DNA of 34,143 bases, from the NCBI GenBank assembly GCA_902524105.1, contig CABZCD010000008.1:1-34143 (forward strand), given 5' to 3'. The notes beneath the pieces are model-generated. The model did not search any database. It had not been told where the DNA came from and saw only the letters and a list, made by a program, of their open reading frames with translations. Below are positions 24,678-33,123 of this stretch, in pieces. A program made the translations under genes and the position numbers. The DNA is from an uncultured Pelagibacteraceae bacterium (GTDB lineage Bacteria > Pseudomonadota > Alphaproteobacteria > Pelagibacterales > Pelagibacteraceae). Each line of letters starts with the position of its first letter. The stretch's first letter is position 1.

Positions 24678-26440
24678 TTATTTTTTTGATTCTTATTAAC
24701 AGAAATATCGTCGATAATAAACTCTACATTTTTTTCACCTTTCCACTCATTCAAACTCAATTTACCAACAATGTTAAAGGTATTGGTCCTATTGTTTAGC
24801 AAAAATTGACCTAAATCAGTCTCATATGCGTTAAATGAGATAGTTTTAATTGTTGAGCCATCCTTGGATATTAAGATTGATTTTACATGACTATCTCCAA
24901 CGACAGATGACCTAATAACCTTTACATTTTCTAATATAAATTTAGGTTCAGGATTTCCTGAACCGAATGGTGAAAGTTTCTCGATTTTTTGATAAAAATT
25001 AATATTAAGTGCAGATGTGGAAATAGAACTATCTATATAAAGATTATCTTTAAAATATGTTTTATCCCATTTACCTTTAAATCGTTTGATAATAAATTCT
25101 TTAAATTTTTCTATTTTATTTTTCTCAATAGAAAATCCTCCAGCCATTTTATGTCCTCCCCCTTTAATTAAAATATTATTTTGTATTGCCGATAAAATGA
25201 CAGCTCCTATGTCAAAGCCAACTATTGATCTTGCTGAAGCTTTTCCAATTTTGTTATCTAAAGAGATTATAATCGTGGGCTTATTAAACTTTTCCTTAAT
25301 ACGGGAAGCAATTATGCCTATTATACCCTCGTGCCATAAATCACCACATAACACTAATACAGGATCATTATTTTTTTTATTAATAGTATTTAGCACTATA
25401 TTTAAAAGATCTTTTTCTAATTTTTTTCTATCAGAATTATACTTTTCTAACTCAGATGCGATTTGAAAACTTTCTTTAGGATTATTATTGAGTAATAAGT
25501 TTGCTCCATGAGAACATTTACCAACTCTACCACCGGCATTAATCCTAGGTCCTATAACGTAGCCCAAATGATATGTTGATGGTTTTGTTTCTATTTTACA
25601 TAAATCTATTAATGTTTTTAAACCTAGGTTTTTTTTTAAACTTATTATCTTTAAACCTTGTTTTACAATAGCTCGATTTAAACCAACTAAAGGAACAACG
25701 TCACAAATAGTACCTAAAGAAACTAAATCTAAAAAATTTAATAAATTTGGTTCTTGAATTTTATTTTTTAAAAACCAAGCTTGCTTTCTCAAATGTGAAT
25801 TTAATGAAATCAAAGTCATAAAACAAACGCCGGCAGCACAAAGATAATTTAGTTTTGACTTATCATCTAATCTATTAGGATTAATAATAGAGTAAGCCTT
25901 TGGAAGTTGTATCTCTGACTGATGATGATCTAATACTATTACATCGATTTTATTTTTATTTGCATATTCAATAGCTTCAAAAGACATCGTCCCGCAATCT
26001 ACTGTGATAATCAATGATACATTTTTATTAATCAATTTTTTAAAACTATTAATAGAAGGACCATAACCTTCTAATTTTCTATCAGGTATATAAATTTCAA
26101 AATCTTGCTTTATCATTTTGAAATAATTTCCTATGAGAGCTGTTGAACTAGCACCGTCTACATCGTAATCTCCAAATATTCCTATTTTTTCTTTTGAATT
26201 TATAGACTCTAATATTCTTTTAGTAGTTCTTTCCATATCTTTTAAAATATTAGGATTTGGTATGAGATTTTTAATTGATGGTTTTAGAAAAGAAGCTATA
26301 TAATCTTTATTTATATTTCTTATAGATAATAACTTAGCTGTAATTTCATCTAAAAAATAATTTTCTTTTAAAAAAGTAATATAATTTGAATCATATTTTT
26401 TATATATCCATTTTTTTCCAGATATAGAAAGGTCACTCAT
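24656..26440 (-). CDS. recJ: Single-stranded-DNA exonuclease RecJ
   Basis: A 594-residue DHH-family 5'-3' ssDNA exonuclease, used in recombination and repair. Motifs in order: FGDYDVDGASS, ITVDCGT, VLDHHQSE (DHH), GPRINAGGRVGK and the DHHA1 motif GGGHKMAGGFS. The length is normal for the family. The ATG overlaps the glpX stop. The C-terminal codons KVPSSIG and the stop TAG lie within tRNA-Glu, so the last six residues or so are dictated by tRNA sequence. hom-glpX-recJ is a conserved alphaproteobacterial order. Confidence 0.95.
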   Translation of the reverse strand: MSDLSISGKKWIYKKYDSNYITFLKENYFLDEITAKLLSIRNINKDYIASFLKPSIKNLIPNPNILKDMERTTKRILESINSKEKIGIFGDYDVDGASSTALIGNYFKMIKQDFEIYIPDRKLEGYGPSINSFKKLINKNVSLIITVDCGTMSFEAIEYANKNKIDVIVLDHHQSEIQLPKAYSIINPNRLDDKSKLNYLCAAGVCFMTLISLNSHLRKQAWFLKNKIQEPNLLNFLDLVSLGTICDVVPLVGLNRAIVKQGLKIISLKKNLGLKTLIDLCKIETKPSTYHLGYVIGPRINAGGRVGKCSHGANLLLNNNPKESFQIASELEKYNSDRKKLEKDLLNIVLNTINKKNNDPVLVLCGDLWHEGIIGIIASRIKEKFNKPTIIISLDNKIGKASARSIVGFDIGAVILSAIQNNILIKGGGHKMAGGFSIEKNKIEKFKEFIIKRFKGKWDKTYFKDNLYIDSSISTSALNINFYQKIEKLSPFGSGNPEPKFILENVKVIRSSVVGDSHVKSILISKDGSTIKTISFNAYETDLGQFLLNNRTNTFNIVGKLSLNEWKGEKNVEFIIDDISVNKNQKNKVPSSIG

Positions 26441-27378
26441 TTTAAGTGTATATTTTTAAATTTATTGATAAATTTTGAATTTTTATGAAGAGCGAAGGTT
26501 GAAACCTCATATCTATCTCCTAAATCTTTAATTCCATCAACTATATCTCCATTGGTAATTGCAGACGCACAAAAAATTACATCTCCTTTTACCATATCGC
26601 CAATATTGTATTTCTTTTTTATATCTTTAATACCAAGTTTTTGGGCTCTTTTCGCTTCAGAGTCGTCTAACACCAATCTGGTCTGTATTTGGCCACCCAA
26701 ACAAGAAAGAGCGGCAGCTGCTAAAACACCCTCAGGGCCACCACCAATTCCTAAATAAATGTCAATATTTGTATTAGGGTCAGCAACAGAAATTGCTCCA
26801 GAAACGTCACCGTCCGTAATGAATTTTATTTTAACGTTTAAATTTTCCAATGATTTTATAATCTTCTCATGTCTTGGTCTTTTTAAAACACATGCTGTAA
26901 TTTGATCTATTTTCTTTTTTTTTGCATCAGATAAAAGCTTTATATTTTTTTCAACTCCATAATCCAAATCAAGTAGGTTTTTTGGAAGGTTTTTTCCAAC
27001 AGCTATTTTTTCCATATAAGTGTCTGGTGCTGAAAAAAGATTGCCCTTTTCACAAACTGCTAATATTGAAAAAGAGTTTGGTAAATTATTAGCAACAAAA
27101 TTTGTACATTCTAAAGGATCTAAAGCAATATCAAGTTCTTGTCCTTTTTTCGTTCCAACTTTTTCACCTAAATATAGCATTGGTGCTTCATCCATTTCAC
27201 CTTCGCCTATTACTACCTGACCGATCATGTCGATAGAATTGAGTTCATTTCTCATCATGTCTACGGATCCTTGATCAGCCGCATTCTTATCACCTTTGCC
27301 GATAAAAGGAAAAGCTCCAATTGCACCTTTTTCAGTAGCTTTTATAAATTTTTCAAGATAACTTTTATCTATAGACAT
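26437..27378 (-). CDS. glpX: Fructose-1,6-bisphosphatase class II (GlpX)
   Basis: A 313-residue GlpX-type fructose-1,6-bisphosphatase, which releases Pi from fructose 1,6-bisphosphate in gluconeogenesis. GEGEMDEAPML (59-68) and DGDVSGAI are characteristic; GIGGGPEGVLAAAAL is the substrate-binding loop. The metal motif normally read as DPxEGT is DPLECT here (Asp87, Glu90, Cys91, Thr92), with Cys replacing Gly but all metal-related residues kept. It overlaps hom by one base and recJ by four. Confidence 0.93.
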   Translation of the reverse strand: MSIDKSYLEKFIKATEKGAIGAFPFIGKGDKNAADQGSVDMMRNELNSIDMIGQVVIGEGEMDEAPMLYLGEKVGTKKGQELDIALDPLECTNFVANNLPNSFSILAVCEKGNLFSAPDTYMEKIAVGKNLPKNLLDLDYGVEKNIKLLSDAKKKKIDQITACVLKRPRHEKIIKSLENLNVKIKFITDGDVSGAISVADPNTNIDIYLGIGGGPEGVLAAAALSCLGGQIQTRLVLDDSEAKRAQKLGIKDIKKKYNIGDMVKGDVIFCASAITNGDIVDGIKDLGDRYEVSTFALHKNSKFINKFKNIHLK

Positions 27379-28673
27379 TAACCATTTTCAATTCTTAATA
27401 ATTTAGGTTTCTCAATTATATAAGACTTTTTGGCCAATTTTTTCAATGTATTTTGAATATGATTGTCTTTAGATCTGTGAGTAATTATTACTATAGAGGA
27501 GTTTTTTTTATTTTTATAAGGGCTTTGCAAAACTCTTTTAATAGATACTTTGTTATTAGAAAAGATTTTTGTTACATCAGATAAAACACCATATTTATCC
27601 TTTACATTTAATCTAATGTATGATGAGAAAAATAAATCTGATATTTTACCACTTAAATAATTTTTTCTTTTGGAATCTGAAATAGCAAAAGGAAATTTTA
27701 TATTCCCCCTAAGAATTGAAGAAATATCTGATATTAGAGCTGAAGTAGTAGCTGAGGGGCCAGCTCCCTCACCTTGTATTATATTTTTTCCTATTGGTTT
27801 TCCATCAATAATGACTGCATTCAAAACACCATTAACGCTAGCTAAATAGGATACTTTTTTAACTAATGTTGGGTGAACTCTTTGAAATATTTTATTATTT
27901 AATATTTCTGAAAATCCCATTAATTTTATCTTATAGCCTAATTTATTAGCGTTTATAATATCTTCTTCATCTATGTTTTTAATTCCCTCAATATGTATAT
28001 TTTTATTTATAAACGAGTTAAAGCTTAAACAAGACAAAATTTTTACTTTCGAAGCAACATCATCTCCATTGATGTCAGAAGAAGGATTGGACTCTGCATA
28101 TCCAAGTTTAATTGCTTTATTAATTGTATCTTTAAAAGATGTTTGATTTTCATCCATACTAGATAAAACATAATTAGATGTCCCATTAAAGATTCCACAA
28201 ATACGACTAATTTTATTAGCAATTAAACCCTCTTTTATGGATCTAATAATTGGAACACCACCACATACAGCCGCTTCATATTCTAAATTAACTTTATTTT
28301 TTTCTGCTATCTTAGATAGTTGATCACCATATTTTGAAATTAAGGCTTTATTAGCTGTGACTACGTGCTTTTTATTTTTTAAAGCACCAAATACTAATTT
28401 TTTAGCAGGTCCCTCTGCGCCACCTATTAATTCAATAACAATATCAACGTTTTTCTTGTTAACAATATTAGCATAATTATTAATCCACTGATTTTTTTTA
28501 ATCCTTATTCCACGTTTTTTATTTTTATTTTTTGCTGTAACATAAAGAATTTTAAAATTAACATTATTTTTGTCTGATAAATTATTCTTATTTTTGTTCA
28601 AAAAATTATATAGATAAGATCCAATATTACCCAAACCAACAATTGCTATGTTAAATATTTTTTTTTTTTTCAT
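27378..28673 (-). CDS. hom: Homoserine dehydrogenase
   Basis: A 431-residue homoserine dehydrogenase that reduces aspartate semialdehyde to homoserine, the branch to Thr and Met. The NAD(P) motif is AIVGLGNIGSY (residues 10-20), followed by ANKALIS, EAAVCGGVPIIRS, the substrate region GYAESNPSSDINGDD with the conserved Lys in ASKVKIL, and a C-terminal ACT domain (~350-425, YIRLNVKDKYGVLSDVTKIF). The ACT domain suggests feedback control by threonine, as is known for this form. It lies 1 nt after the lipoprotein gene. Confidence 0.95.
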   Translation of the reverse strand: MKKKKIFNIAIVGLGNIGSYLYNFLNKNKNNLSDKNNVNFKILYVTAKNKNKKRGIRIKKNQWINNYANIVNKKNVDIVIELIGGAEGPAKKLVFGALKNKKHVVTANKALISKYGDQLSKIAEKNKVNLEYEAAVCGGVPIIRSIKEGLIANKISRICGIFNGTSNYVLSSMDENQTSFKDTINKAIKLGYAESNPSSDINGDDVASKVKILSCLSFNSFINKNIHIEGIKNIDEEDIINANKLGYKIKLMGFSEILNNKIFQRVHPTLVKKVSYLASVNGVLNAVIIDGKPIGKNIIQGEGAGPSATTSALISDISSILRGNIKFPFAISDSKRKNYLSGKISDLFFSSYIRLNVKDKYGVLSDVTKIFSNNKVSIKRVLQSPYKNKKNSSIVIITHRSKDNHIQNTLKKLAKKSYIIEKPKLLRIENG

Positions 28674-28674
28674 T

Positions 28675-29190
28675 TTATTCTCTTATTGATATATTTGGAA
28701 AACTTTTTTCATTACTTATCTTAATTAGGTAATCCGTAATCGAGTCAATATCACATTTATCAAGTTTTAAACAAATATCAATAGAAGTATTGTTAGACTT
28801 GTGAGTTGTAATCACTTTTTTTATTTTCTTTTTATTAGCATCTTCGGAAATCTCTTTTTTTTTAACTTCGTATCTTATTTTTTTTTTATTATTTTTTAAT
28901 TCTGCTTTTTTTGCTTTAATTTCATCTTTTGATAGTTGTTTTATAACCTTTTTATTTTTACTTTTATAAACTTTTATTTTTGGTTCATCTTCACCAATAT
29001 TTAGATCGACTAGATCAAATCTTGATTCCTTTCCTTTAGAAACAATTTGAATTTCTATAGTTAAATTATCCTCAAAATACTGATTTGCCTCTGATTTATT
29101 TATACATTTATGATCACCACAAATAAGCACACTATTTTGTTTTGTACAGGACAAAATAAATAAAGACAAAAAAATATAAAAATATTTCAT
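28675..29190 (-). CDS. Putative lipoprotein of unknown function
   Basis: A 171-residue protein with a lipoprotein signal: MKYFYIFLSLFILSC, with the lipobox Cys at 15. The mature part has two further Cys (CGDHKC) close to the N terminus, a very Lys-rich helical middle (~75-135, likely coiled coil or disordered), and a C-terminal block with DICLKLDKCDID containing another Cys pair. It lies in the operon between argC and hom with an ATGA overlap to argC. No family recognised; an envelope role is likely. Confidence 0.75.
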   Translation of the reverse strand: MKYFYIFLSLFILSCTKQNSVLICGDHKCINKSEANQYFEDNLTIEIQIVSKGKESRFDLVDLNIGEDEPKIKVYKSKNKKVIKQLSKDEIKAKKAELKNNKKKIRYEVKKKEISEDANKKKIKKVITTHKSNNTSIDICLKLDKCDIDSITDYLIKISNEKSFPNISIRE

Positions 29191-30218
29191 TTCAAACCCG
29201 ATGTTTCATTAAACTTATATAAAATATTCATATTTTGCACAGCTTGACCGGCTGCACCTTTTAATAAATTGTCAATTGCTGAAAATATTACAATTTTATT
29301 TTTTAATCTTGTTTGGCAAACTGATATCTCGCAATTATTTGTTCTGATTACATTTCCTGTGCCCATTTGTGAATTGGGCTTATTAATCTTTATAAAAAAA
29401 TCTTTTTTATAAAAAGATTTAAGAACTTTAATAATTTTTTTTAAGCTGATATCTTTTTTTTTATAAACATATATAGAAGAAAGGATTCCTCTAAAACTTG
29501 GTATTAAGTGTGGATTAAAAGTATACATAATATTTTTTGATATCTTATTAAATTCTTGATCGATTTCAGCCATATGTCTATGATTTTTGACAGAGTAAGC
29601 ATAAGTTGCTGCGTCAAAATTTTTAAACTTAAATTTTGATTTATAGTTTTTTCCCGCACCTGAGAAACCTGATTTAGAGTCAATTGTTATATTTTTATAA
29701 TCAATTAGTTTCTTTTTAAAAAGAGGTATTAAAGGAATTTGTATTGAGGTAGGATAACAACCTGGATTAGCTACAATTCTATAATCTTTTAATTTATTTT
29801 TTTTTAATTCAGTTATACTATAGATTGATTTATTAATTAAATTTTTAGCTGAATGTTTCTTTTTATAATAACTTTTATATTTTGAAACATTTTCTAACCT
29901 AAAATCAGCAGAAAGATCTATAAATTTTAAATTTGTATATTTATTATAAAGTTTATTTATCAATTTTTGTGCTTCTCCATTTGGTAAAGATAAAAAAAGT
30001 AAATCAACATTTTTCCAATTTACAGAGTCAATCTTTGATATTTTTGGAAATTTTTTTTTTATTCTTTTATCAAATTTATTAATTTCCTTACCAATATTTT
30101 TTTGTGCACAAAGATTAATAACCTTTGTACAAGGATGTTTAGATAATAAATATACTAAATCTAATCCCACGAAGCCTGTGGCTCCAGCTACAACTACATT
30201 AATACTATTTCTAGTCAT
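29187..30218 (-). CDS. argC: N-acetyl-gamma-glutamyl-phosphate reductase
   Basis: A 343-residue ArgC, the third step of arginine synthesis (NADPH reduction of N-acetylglutamyl phosphate). VVAGATGFVGLDL is the nucleotide-binding motif (residues 8-20). The catalytic Cys lies in VANPGCYPTSIQIPL and the active-site His in KNHRHMAEIDQEF. Length is normal for the ~340-residue class. The gene has its own candidate extended -10 element and overlaps the lipoprotein gene. Confidence 0.95.
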   Translation of the reverse strand: MTRNSINVVVAGATGFVGLDLVYLLSKHPCTKVINLCAQKNIGKEINKFDKRIKKKFPKISKIDSVNWKNVDLLFLSLPNGEAQKLINKLYNKYTNLKFIDLSADFRLENVSKYKSYYKKKHSAKNLINKSIYSITELKKNKLKDYRIVANPGCYPTSIQIPLIPLFKKKLIDYKNITIDSKSGFSGAGKNYKSKFKFKNFDAATYAYSVKNHRHMAEIDQEFNKISKNIMYTFNPHLIPSFRGILSSIYVYKKKDISLKKIIKVLKSFYKKDFFIKINKPNSQMGTGNVIRTNNCEISVCQTRLKNKIVIFSAIDNLLKGAAGQAVQNMNILYKFNETSGLK

Positions 30219-30224
30219 GATTAT

Positions 30225-30233
30225 CTTATACCA
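30225..30233 (-). promoter_or_regulatory. Extended -10 promoter of argC, possibly leaderless
   Basis: TGGTATAAG on the minus strand ends 6 nt before the argC ATG at 30218, so the transcript would start at or very near the start codon. It sits in the 44-nt gap after rpsI, which is otherwise almost pure A/T. Confidence 0.45.
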
Positions 30234-30262
30234 CTAAATTAAAATTTTTAAATTTAAATGAT

Positions 30263-30703
30263 TTATCTTTTAGAGAATTGGAAACTTCTTCGAGCTTTTC
30301 TATGCCCGTATTTTTTTCTTTCAACCACTCTAGAGTCTCTGGTTGTAAGTTTGTCTTTTTTTAAATCTTTTTTTAAATTCTCATCGTGTGATATTAATGC
30401 TCTAGAAATACCTAAAATTATTGCTCCAGCTTGACCTGAGAGACCTCCCCCTTTAACTGAACATTTAACATCATAGTTATTTAGAACATTTGTAATTTCT
30501 AATGGCCTAGTTACTATAAGTTGATGCATCGGTCTTTTAAAATAATCACCCATTAGTTTTCCATTTACAAAAATCTTACCGCTTCCTTTTTTTACCCAAA
30601 CTTTAGCAATAGATTTTTTTCTCCTACCCGTAGAATATTTGCTATCTTTAAAATCGAGTTTTAATTTTTTAACTTTTTCCATATTAATTTCAGTTCGTTC
30701 CAT
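30263..30703 (-). CDS. rpsI: 30S ribosomal protein S9
   Basis: A 146-residue S9, the small-subunit protein whose C-terminal tail reaches the P-site tRNA. GRRKKSIAKVWVKKGSGKI at the start, VKGGGLSGQAGAIILGISRAL in the middle and the invariant end RRSFQFSKR are all present. The start used here overlaps the rplM stop by one base (TAATG); a second in-frame ATG lies seven codons later. It forms the standard rplM-rpsI pair. Confidence 0.97.
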   Translation of the reverse strand: MERTEINMEKVKKLKLDFKDSKYSTGRRKKSIAKVWVKKGSGKIFVNGKLMGDYFKRPMHQLIVTRPLEITNVLNNYDVKCSVKGGGLSGQAGAIILGISRALISHDENLKKDLKKDKLTTRDSRVVERKKYGHRKARRSFQFSKR

Positions 30704-31164
30704 TAATTTCTAACAATATTTTTTTTATTTAAAGATTTAAAATCAATCATTTTAGGATTTTGATTTTGATGCGGATGCACTAACCCCTTGTAAATTTTTA
30801 ATTTTGTAAGTTGTTTTTTTGCTAAGGGACCGTCAGGTAACATTCTTTTAACTGCCAATTTTAAAATATCTTGAGATTTATTTTTCTCTGATAAAGTTAA
30901 AGGAGAGGATATTTTAATTCCTCCAGGATGACCAGTGTGTCTATAATATTTTTTATTAGAAAACTTTTTACCAGTAAATTTTATCTTATCAATATTTGTT
31001 ACAACTACAAAGTCTCCATTGTCTATGTGAGGATTAAATGTTGATTTATTTTTACCCCTTAATACCTTTGATATAAAAGCAGCCAACCTACCTACAGCTG
31101 CATTTTCTGCATTAATAACATACCAATCTTGTTTGATATCTTTTTTTTTAATAAACGGTGTCAT
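30703..31164 (-). CDS. rplM: 50S ribosomal protein L13
   Basis: A 153-residue L13. Family marks are WYVINAENAAVGRLAAFIS, the loop HIDNGDFVVVTN, YYRHTGHPGGIK and AVKRMLPDGPLA. It precedes rpsI with a one-base overlap. In E. coli L13 represses its own operon through the leader; here the leader would be very short, so that control cannot be assumed. Confidence 0.97.
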   Translation of the reverse strand: MTPFIKKKDIKQDWYVINAENAAVGRLAAFISKVLRGKNKSTFNPHIDNGDFVVVTNIDKIKFTGKKFSNKKYYRHTGHPGGIKISSPLTLSEKNKSQDILKLAVKRMLPDGPLAKKQLTKLKIYKGLVHPHQNQNPKMIDFKSLNKKNIVRN

Positions 31165-31175
31165 TTTAAACGCGA

Positions 31176-31204
31176 TAACTACTAATAAAAAAACAAAAAG
31201 TCAA
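31176..31204 (-). promoter_or_regulatory. Candidate promoter of rplM-rpsI
   Basis: On the minus strand TTGACT (31204-31199) and TAGTTA (31181-31176) are 17 nt apart, located between the ctaA stop and rplM. The predicted start lies about 5 nt before the rplM ATG. The -35 match is good, the -10 weaker. Confidence 0.4.
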
Positions 31205-31209
31205 TTTCT

Positions 31210-32226
31210 TTATGATAATTTATAATTAAGTTTGAGAACACTAAACACCAAAATTACGCTTGTAATTTGATGTAATGAAGCCAAATAAAGATTTAATCCA
31301 CTTATTAATGTAAAAATACCCAACAATACTTGAGCTGCCAGAACAAAAAAAACAATTAAGTAATTCTTTAAGTGTTGAGTATTTTTTTTTATATATAACT
31401 TAAGTCCTATAAAGGCTGTATAAGCAATAATAATATATGCTACAGATCTATGTAGAAATTGGACAAAACTTTGATTATTAAAAAGGTAAGATACATCAAA
31501 TTTATTAATATTCAAATCATCTGGAAAATAAGATAGATTCATTTTTGGCCAAGTTTGGTAAATTAGTCCTGCGTCTAAACCTGAAACAAAGGCTCCTAGA
31601 ATTATTTGAAGTAAAATTAAAATAAATAAGAATTTAAGTAATTTATTTTTTAAATTGAAGAAAACTTTATGTTCATTATATTTAGAATTCAAATAACTCC
31701 AATATAATAAAGATAAAATTAAAAAAGCAAAAAATAAATGCAATGACAATCTATAATGGCTGACTGTAGTATTTGAAACCAAACCACTTTCAACCATATA
31801 CCAACCTAAAATACCTTGAAATAAAATCAAAAAAAATATTAAGTATAAAAAAATAGTCATTTTTTGATCCAGAACTCTTTTAAAAGAAAAAATTATTAAT
31901 GGTATTAAATATATTAAACCAATTAATCTACCTAATAATCTGTGAAAGTATTCCCAATAAAAAATTACCTTAAATTCTTCAATTGTCATGTATGGATTTA
32001 CAAATTTGAATTGAGGAATTTCCTTGTAAAGACTAAAATATGACATCCAAGTATTATCATTTAGTGGAGGTAAAATACCTCTAAATAATTCCCATTCCGT
32101 TATTGATAAGCCAGAGTCAGTTAATCTAGTTAATCCACCAACAATTATCATCAAAAAAACTAAGATTATCATAATTAAAAGCCAACTACTTACATAGTGA
32201 TTGTAATTTATTTTTTTGATTTCCAT
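31210..32226 (-). CDS. ctaA: Heme A synthase (COX15/CtaA)
   Basis: A 338-residue, eight-helix membrane enzyme that oxidises the C8 methyl of heme O to make heme A for cytochrome c oxidase. Family motifs: GGLTRLTDSGLSITEW (residues 30-45), WEYFHRLLGRLIG with a heme-ligand His, SHYRLSLHLF, GLDAGLIYQTWPKM, FLHRSVAYII and SLHQITSV with the remaining heme ligand histidines. It is the alphaproteobacterial/mitochondrial type. It is divergent from the chorismate mutase gene. Confidence 0.95.
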   Translation of the reverse strand: MEIKKINYNHYVSSWLLIMIILVFLMIIVGGLTRLTDSGLSITEWELFRGILPPLNDNTWMSYFSLYKEIPQFKFVNPYMTIEEFKVIFYWEYFHRLLGRLIGLIYLIPLIIFSFKRVLDQKMTIFLYLIFFLILFQGILGWYMVESGLVSNTTVSHYRLSLHLFFAFLILSLLYWSYLNSKYNEHKVFFNLKNKLLKFLFILILLQIILGAFVSGLDAGLIYQTWPKMNLSYFPDDLNINKFDVSYLFNNQSFVQFLHRSVAYIIIAYTAFIGLKLYIKKNTQHLKNYLIVFFVLAAQVLLGIFTLISGLNLYLASLHQITSVILVFSVLKLNYKLS

Positions 32227-32259
32227 TATATAAATATATAATTATTAATTAAAATCTCA

Positions 32260-32265
32260 TATAAT
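32260..32265 (+). promoter_or_regulatory. -10 element of the chorismate mutase gene
   Basis: TATAAT lies 12 nt before the ATG at 32278; no good -35 is visible 17 nt upstream. If used, the leader would be only about 5 nt, leaving no room for a ribosome binding site. Confidence 0.35.
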
Positions 32266-32277
32266 CTTTATGTCGCT

Positions 32278-32556
32278 ATGATAAATAAAAAATTACATAA
32301 AATTAGAAAAAAACTTGATAAACTAGATGACAAATTTTTACATCTTATTAAAAAAAGAACTTTGTTAGTAAATCAAGTTCTATTAACCAAGAAATTTAAG
32401 AATCAAATTATTGACAAAAATAGAATTAGACAAATTTTATCAAATATAAAAGCCAAATCTAAAAGAAAAAATATTGACACAAAAATTTCTAATGAAATAT
32501 GGAAATCGATGATTAGAGCCTATATTAAATATGAGTTTAGAAATTTTAAAAAATAG
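32278..32556 (+). CDS. Chorismate mutase, AroQ type (small, monofunctional)
   Basis: A 92-residue all-helical protein matching the AroQ chorismate mutase domain (chorismate to prephenate). The pattern IRKKLDKLDDKFLHLIKKRTLLV, broken at residue 20, is typical helix 1, with Arg27 and Lys38 aligned to the substrate-binding Arg28 and Lys39 of E. coli, and Asp46-x-x-Arg49 to Asp48/Arg51. Glu52 of E. coli is Ile here, and the C-terminal Gln88 position is Glu or Tyr. The residue changes leave some doubt about activity. It is the only plus-strand gene between ctaA and plsX. Confidence 0.75.
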   Translation: MINKKLHKIRKKLDKLDDKFLHLIKKRTLLVNQVLLTKKFKNQIIDKNRIRQILSNIKAKSKRKNIDTKISNEIWKSMIRAYIKYEFRNFKK

Positions 32557-32569
32557 TATTACTTACTAT
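32543..32569 (-). terminator. Hairpin between convergent chorismate mutase and rpmG genes
   Basis: ATAGTA (32553-32558) and TACTAT (32564-32569) form a 6-bp stem with 5-nt loop spanning both stop codons. Read on the minus strand it is followed directly by TTTTTTAAAATTT, fitting an intrinsic terminator for rpmG. On the plus strand the T run (~32580) is about 10 nt away, so termination in that direction is weaker. Confidence 0.5.
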
Positions 32570-32750
32570 GTGGGGGTAATTTTTTTTCAACGAAAAATTC
32601 GTGTTTCCTAGTATTTGGATTATATTTTTTTATTTTTAATTTAATTTTTGCCTTTTCACCCTTAGTAGGTTTTTTAGCATAATAAACAAAAGCGCTATCT
32701 GGTTTGCTTTCTGGAACCAATCTTACTTTTAAATGAGTTTTCTTAGCCAT
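32559..32750 (-). CDS. rpmG: 50S ribosomal protein L33
   Basis: A 63-residue L33 (usually 50-55), lacking the zinc-binding cysteines. KVRLVPES, FVYYAKKPTKGEKAKIK and KYNPNTRKHEFFVEKK follow the family outline. It overlaps the MerR-type gene by 8 nt on the same strand, so it is the last gene of the plsX-ihfA-merR-rpmG unit. Confidence 0.9.
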   Translation of the reverse strand: MAKKTHLKVRLVPESKPDSAFVYYAKKPTKGEKAKIKLKIKKYNPNTRKHEFFVEKKLPPHSK

Positions 32751-33123
32751 AATCCTTTAGTCCCTTTACTTTATGTAAAATCTTTTTTGATCTTTTTTTA
32801 ATGTTATCTTTCAAATAATCTTTATCTATATTATTTTTATTAGTTCCGTCAATATTTTTTTTATCTTTTAAAACTTTTTTTACACCTTTGATTGTTAGAC
32901 CTTTATCTTTTAGCAAATATTTAATATATCTAATTTTATTAATTTGATTTTTATCATAATACCGTCTGTTACCTTTTAAAATAGTAGGTTTTATCTCCTT
33001 AAATTCTTTCTCCCAAAATCTAAGTATATAATTAGCTGGTTTTCCAGTTTTTTTATTAATTAAATTTAATTCTTTCGATAACTCAGATATATCTAAAAGA
33101 CTTTTTTCCATATCAAATATCAC
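32743..33123 (-). CDS. MerR-family transcriptional regulator
   Basis: A 126-residue MerR-type HTH protein. LDISELSKELNL (residues 10-21) begins the domain and RFWEKEFKEIKP with NRRYYDKNQINKI gives the winged helix typical of the family. A basic C-terminal tail replaces the effector domain, and no Cys sensor is present. A MerR gene directly after ihfA is a conserved alphaproteobacterial arrangement. It overlaps ihfA by 11 nt. Target genes are not known. Confidence 0.88.
   Translation of the reverse strand: MIFDMEKSLLDISELSKELNLINKKTGKPANYILRFWEKEFKEIKPTILKGNRRYYDKNQINKIRYIKYLLKDKGLTIKGVKKVLKDKKNIDGTNKNNIDKDYLKDNIKKRSKKILHKVKGLKDYG

Noticed and set aside
25086-25466. 126-residue plus-strand open frame opposite recJ
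   Set aside because: It lies wholly antisense to conserved recJ motifs and has no recognisable family.
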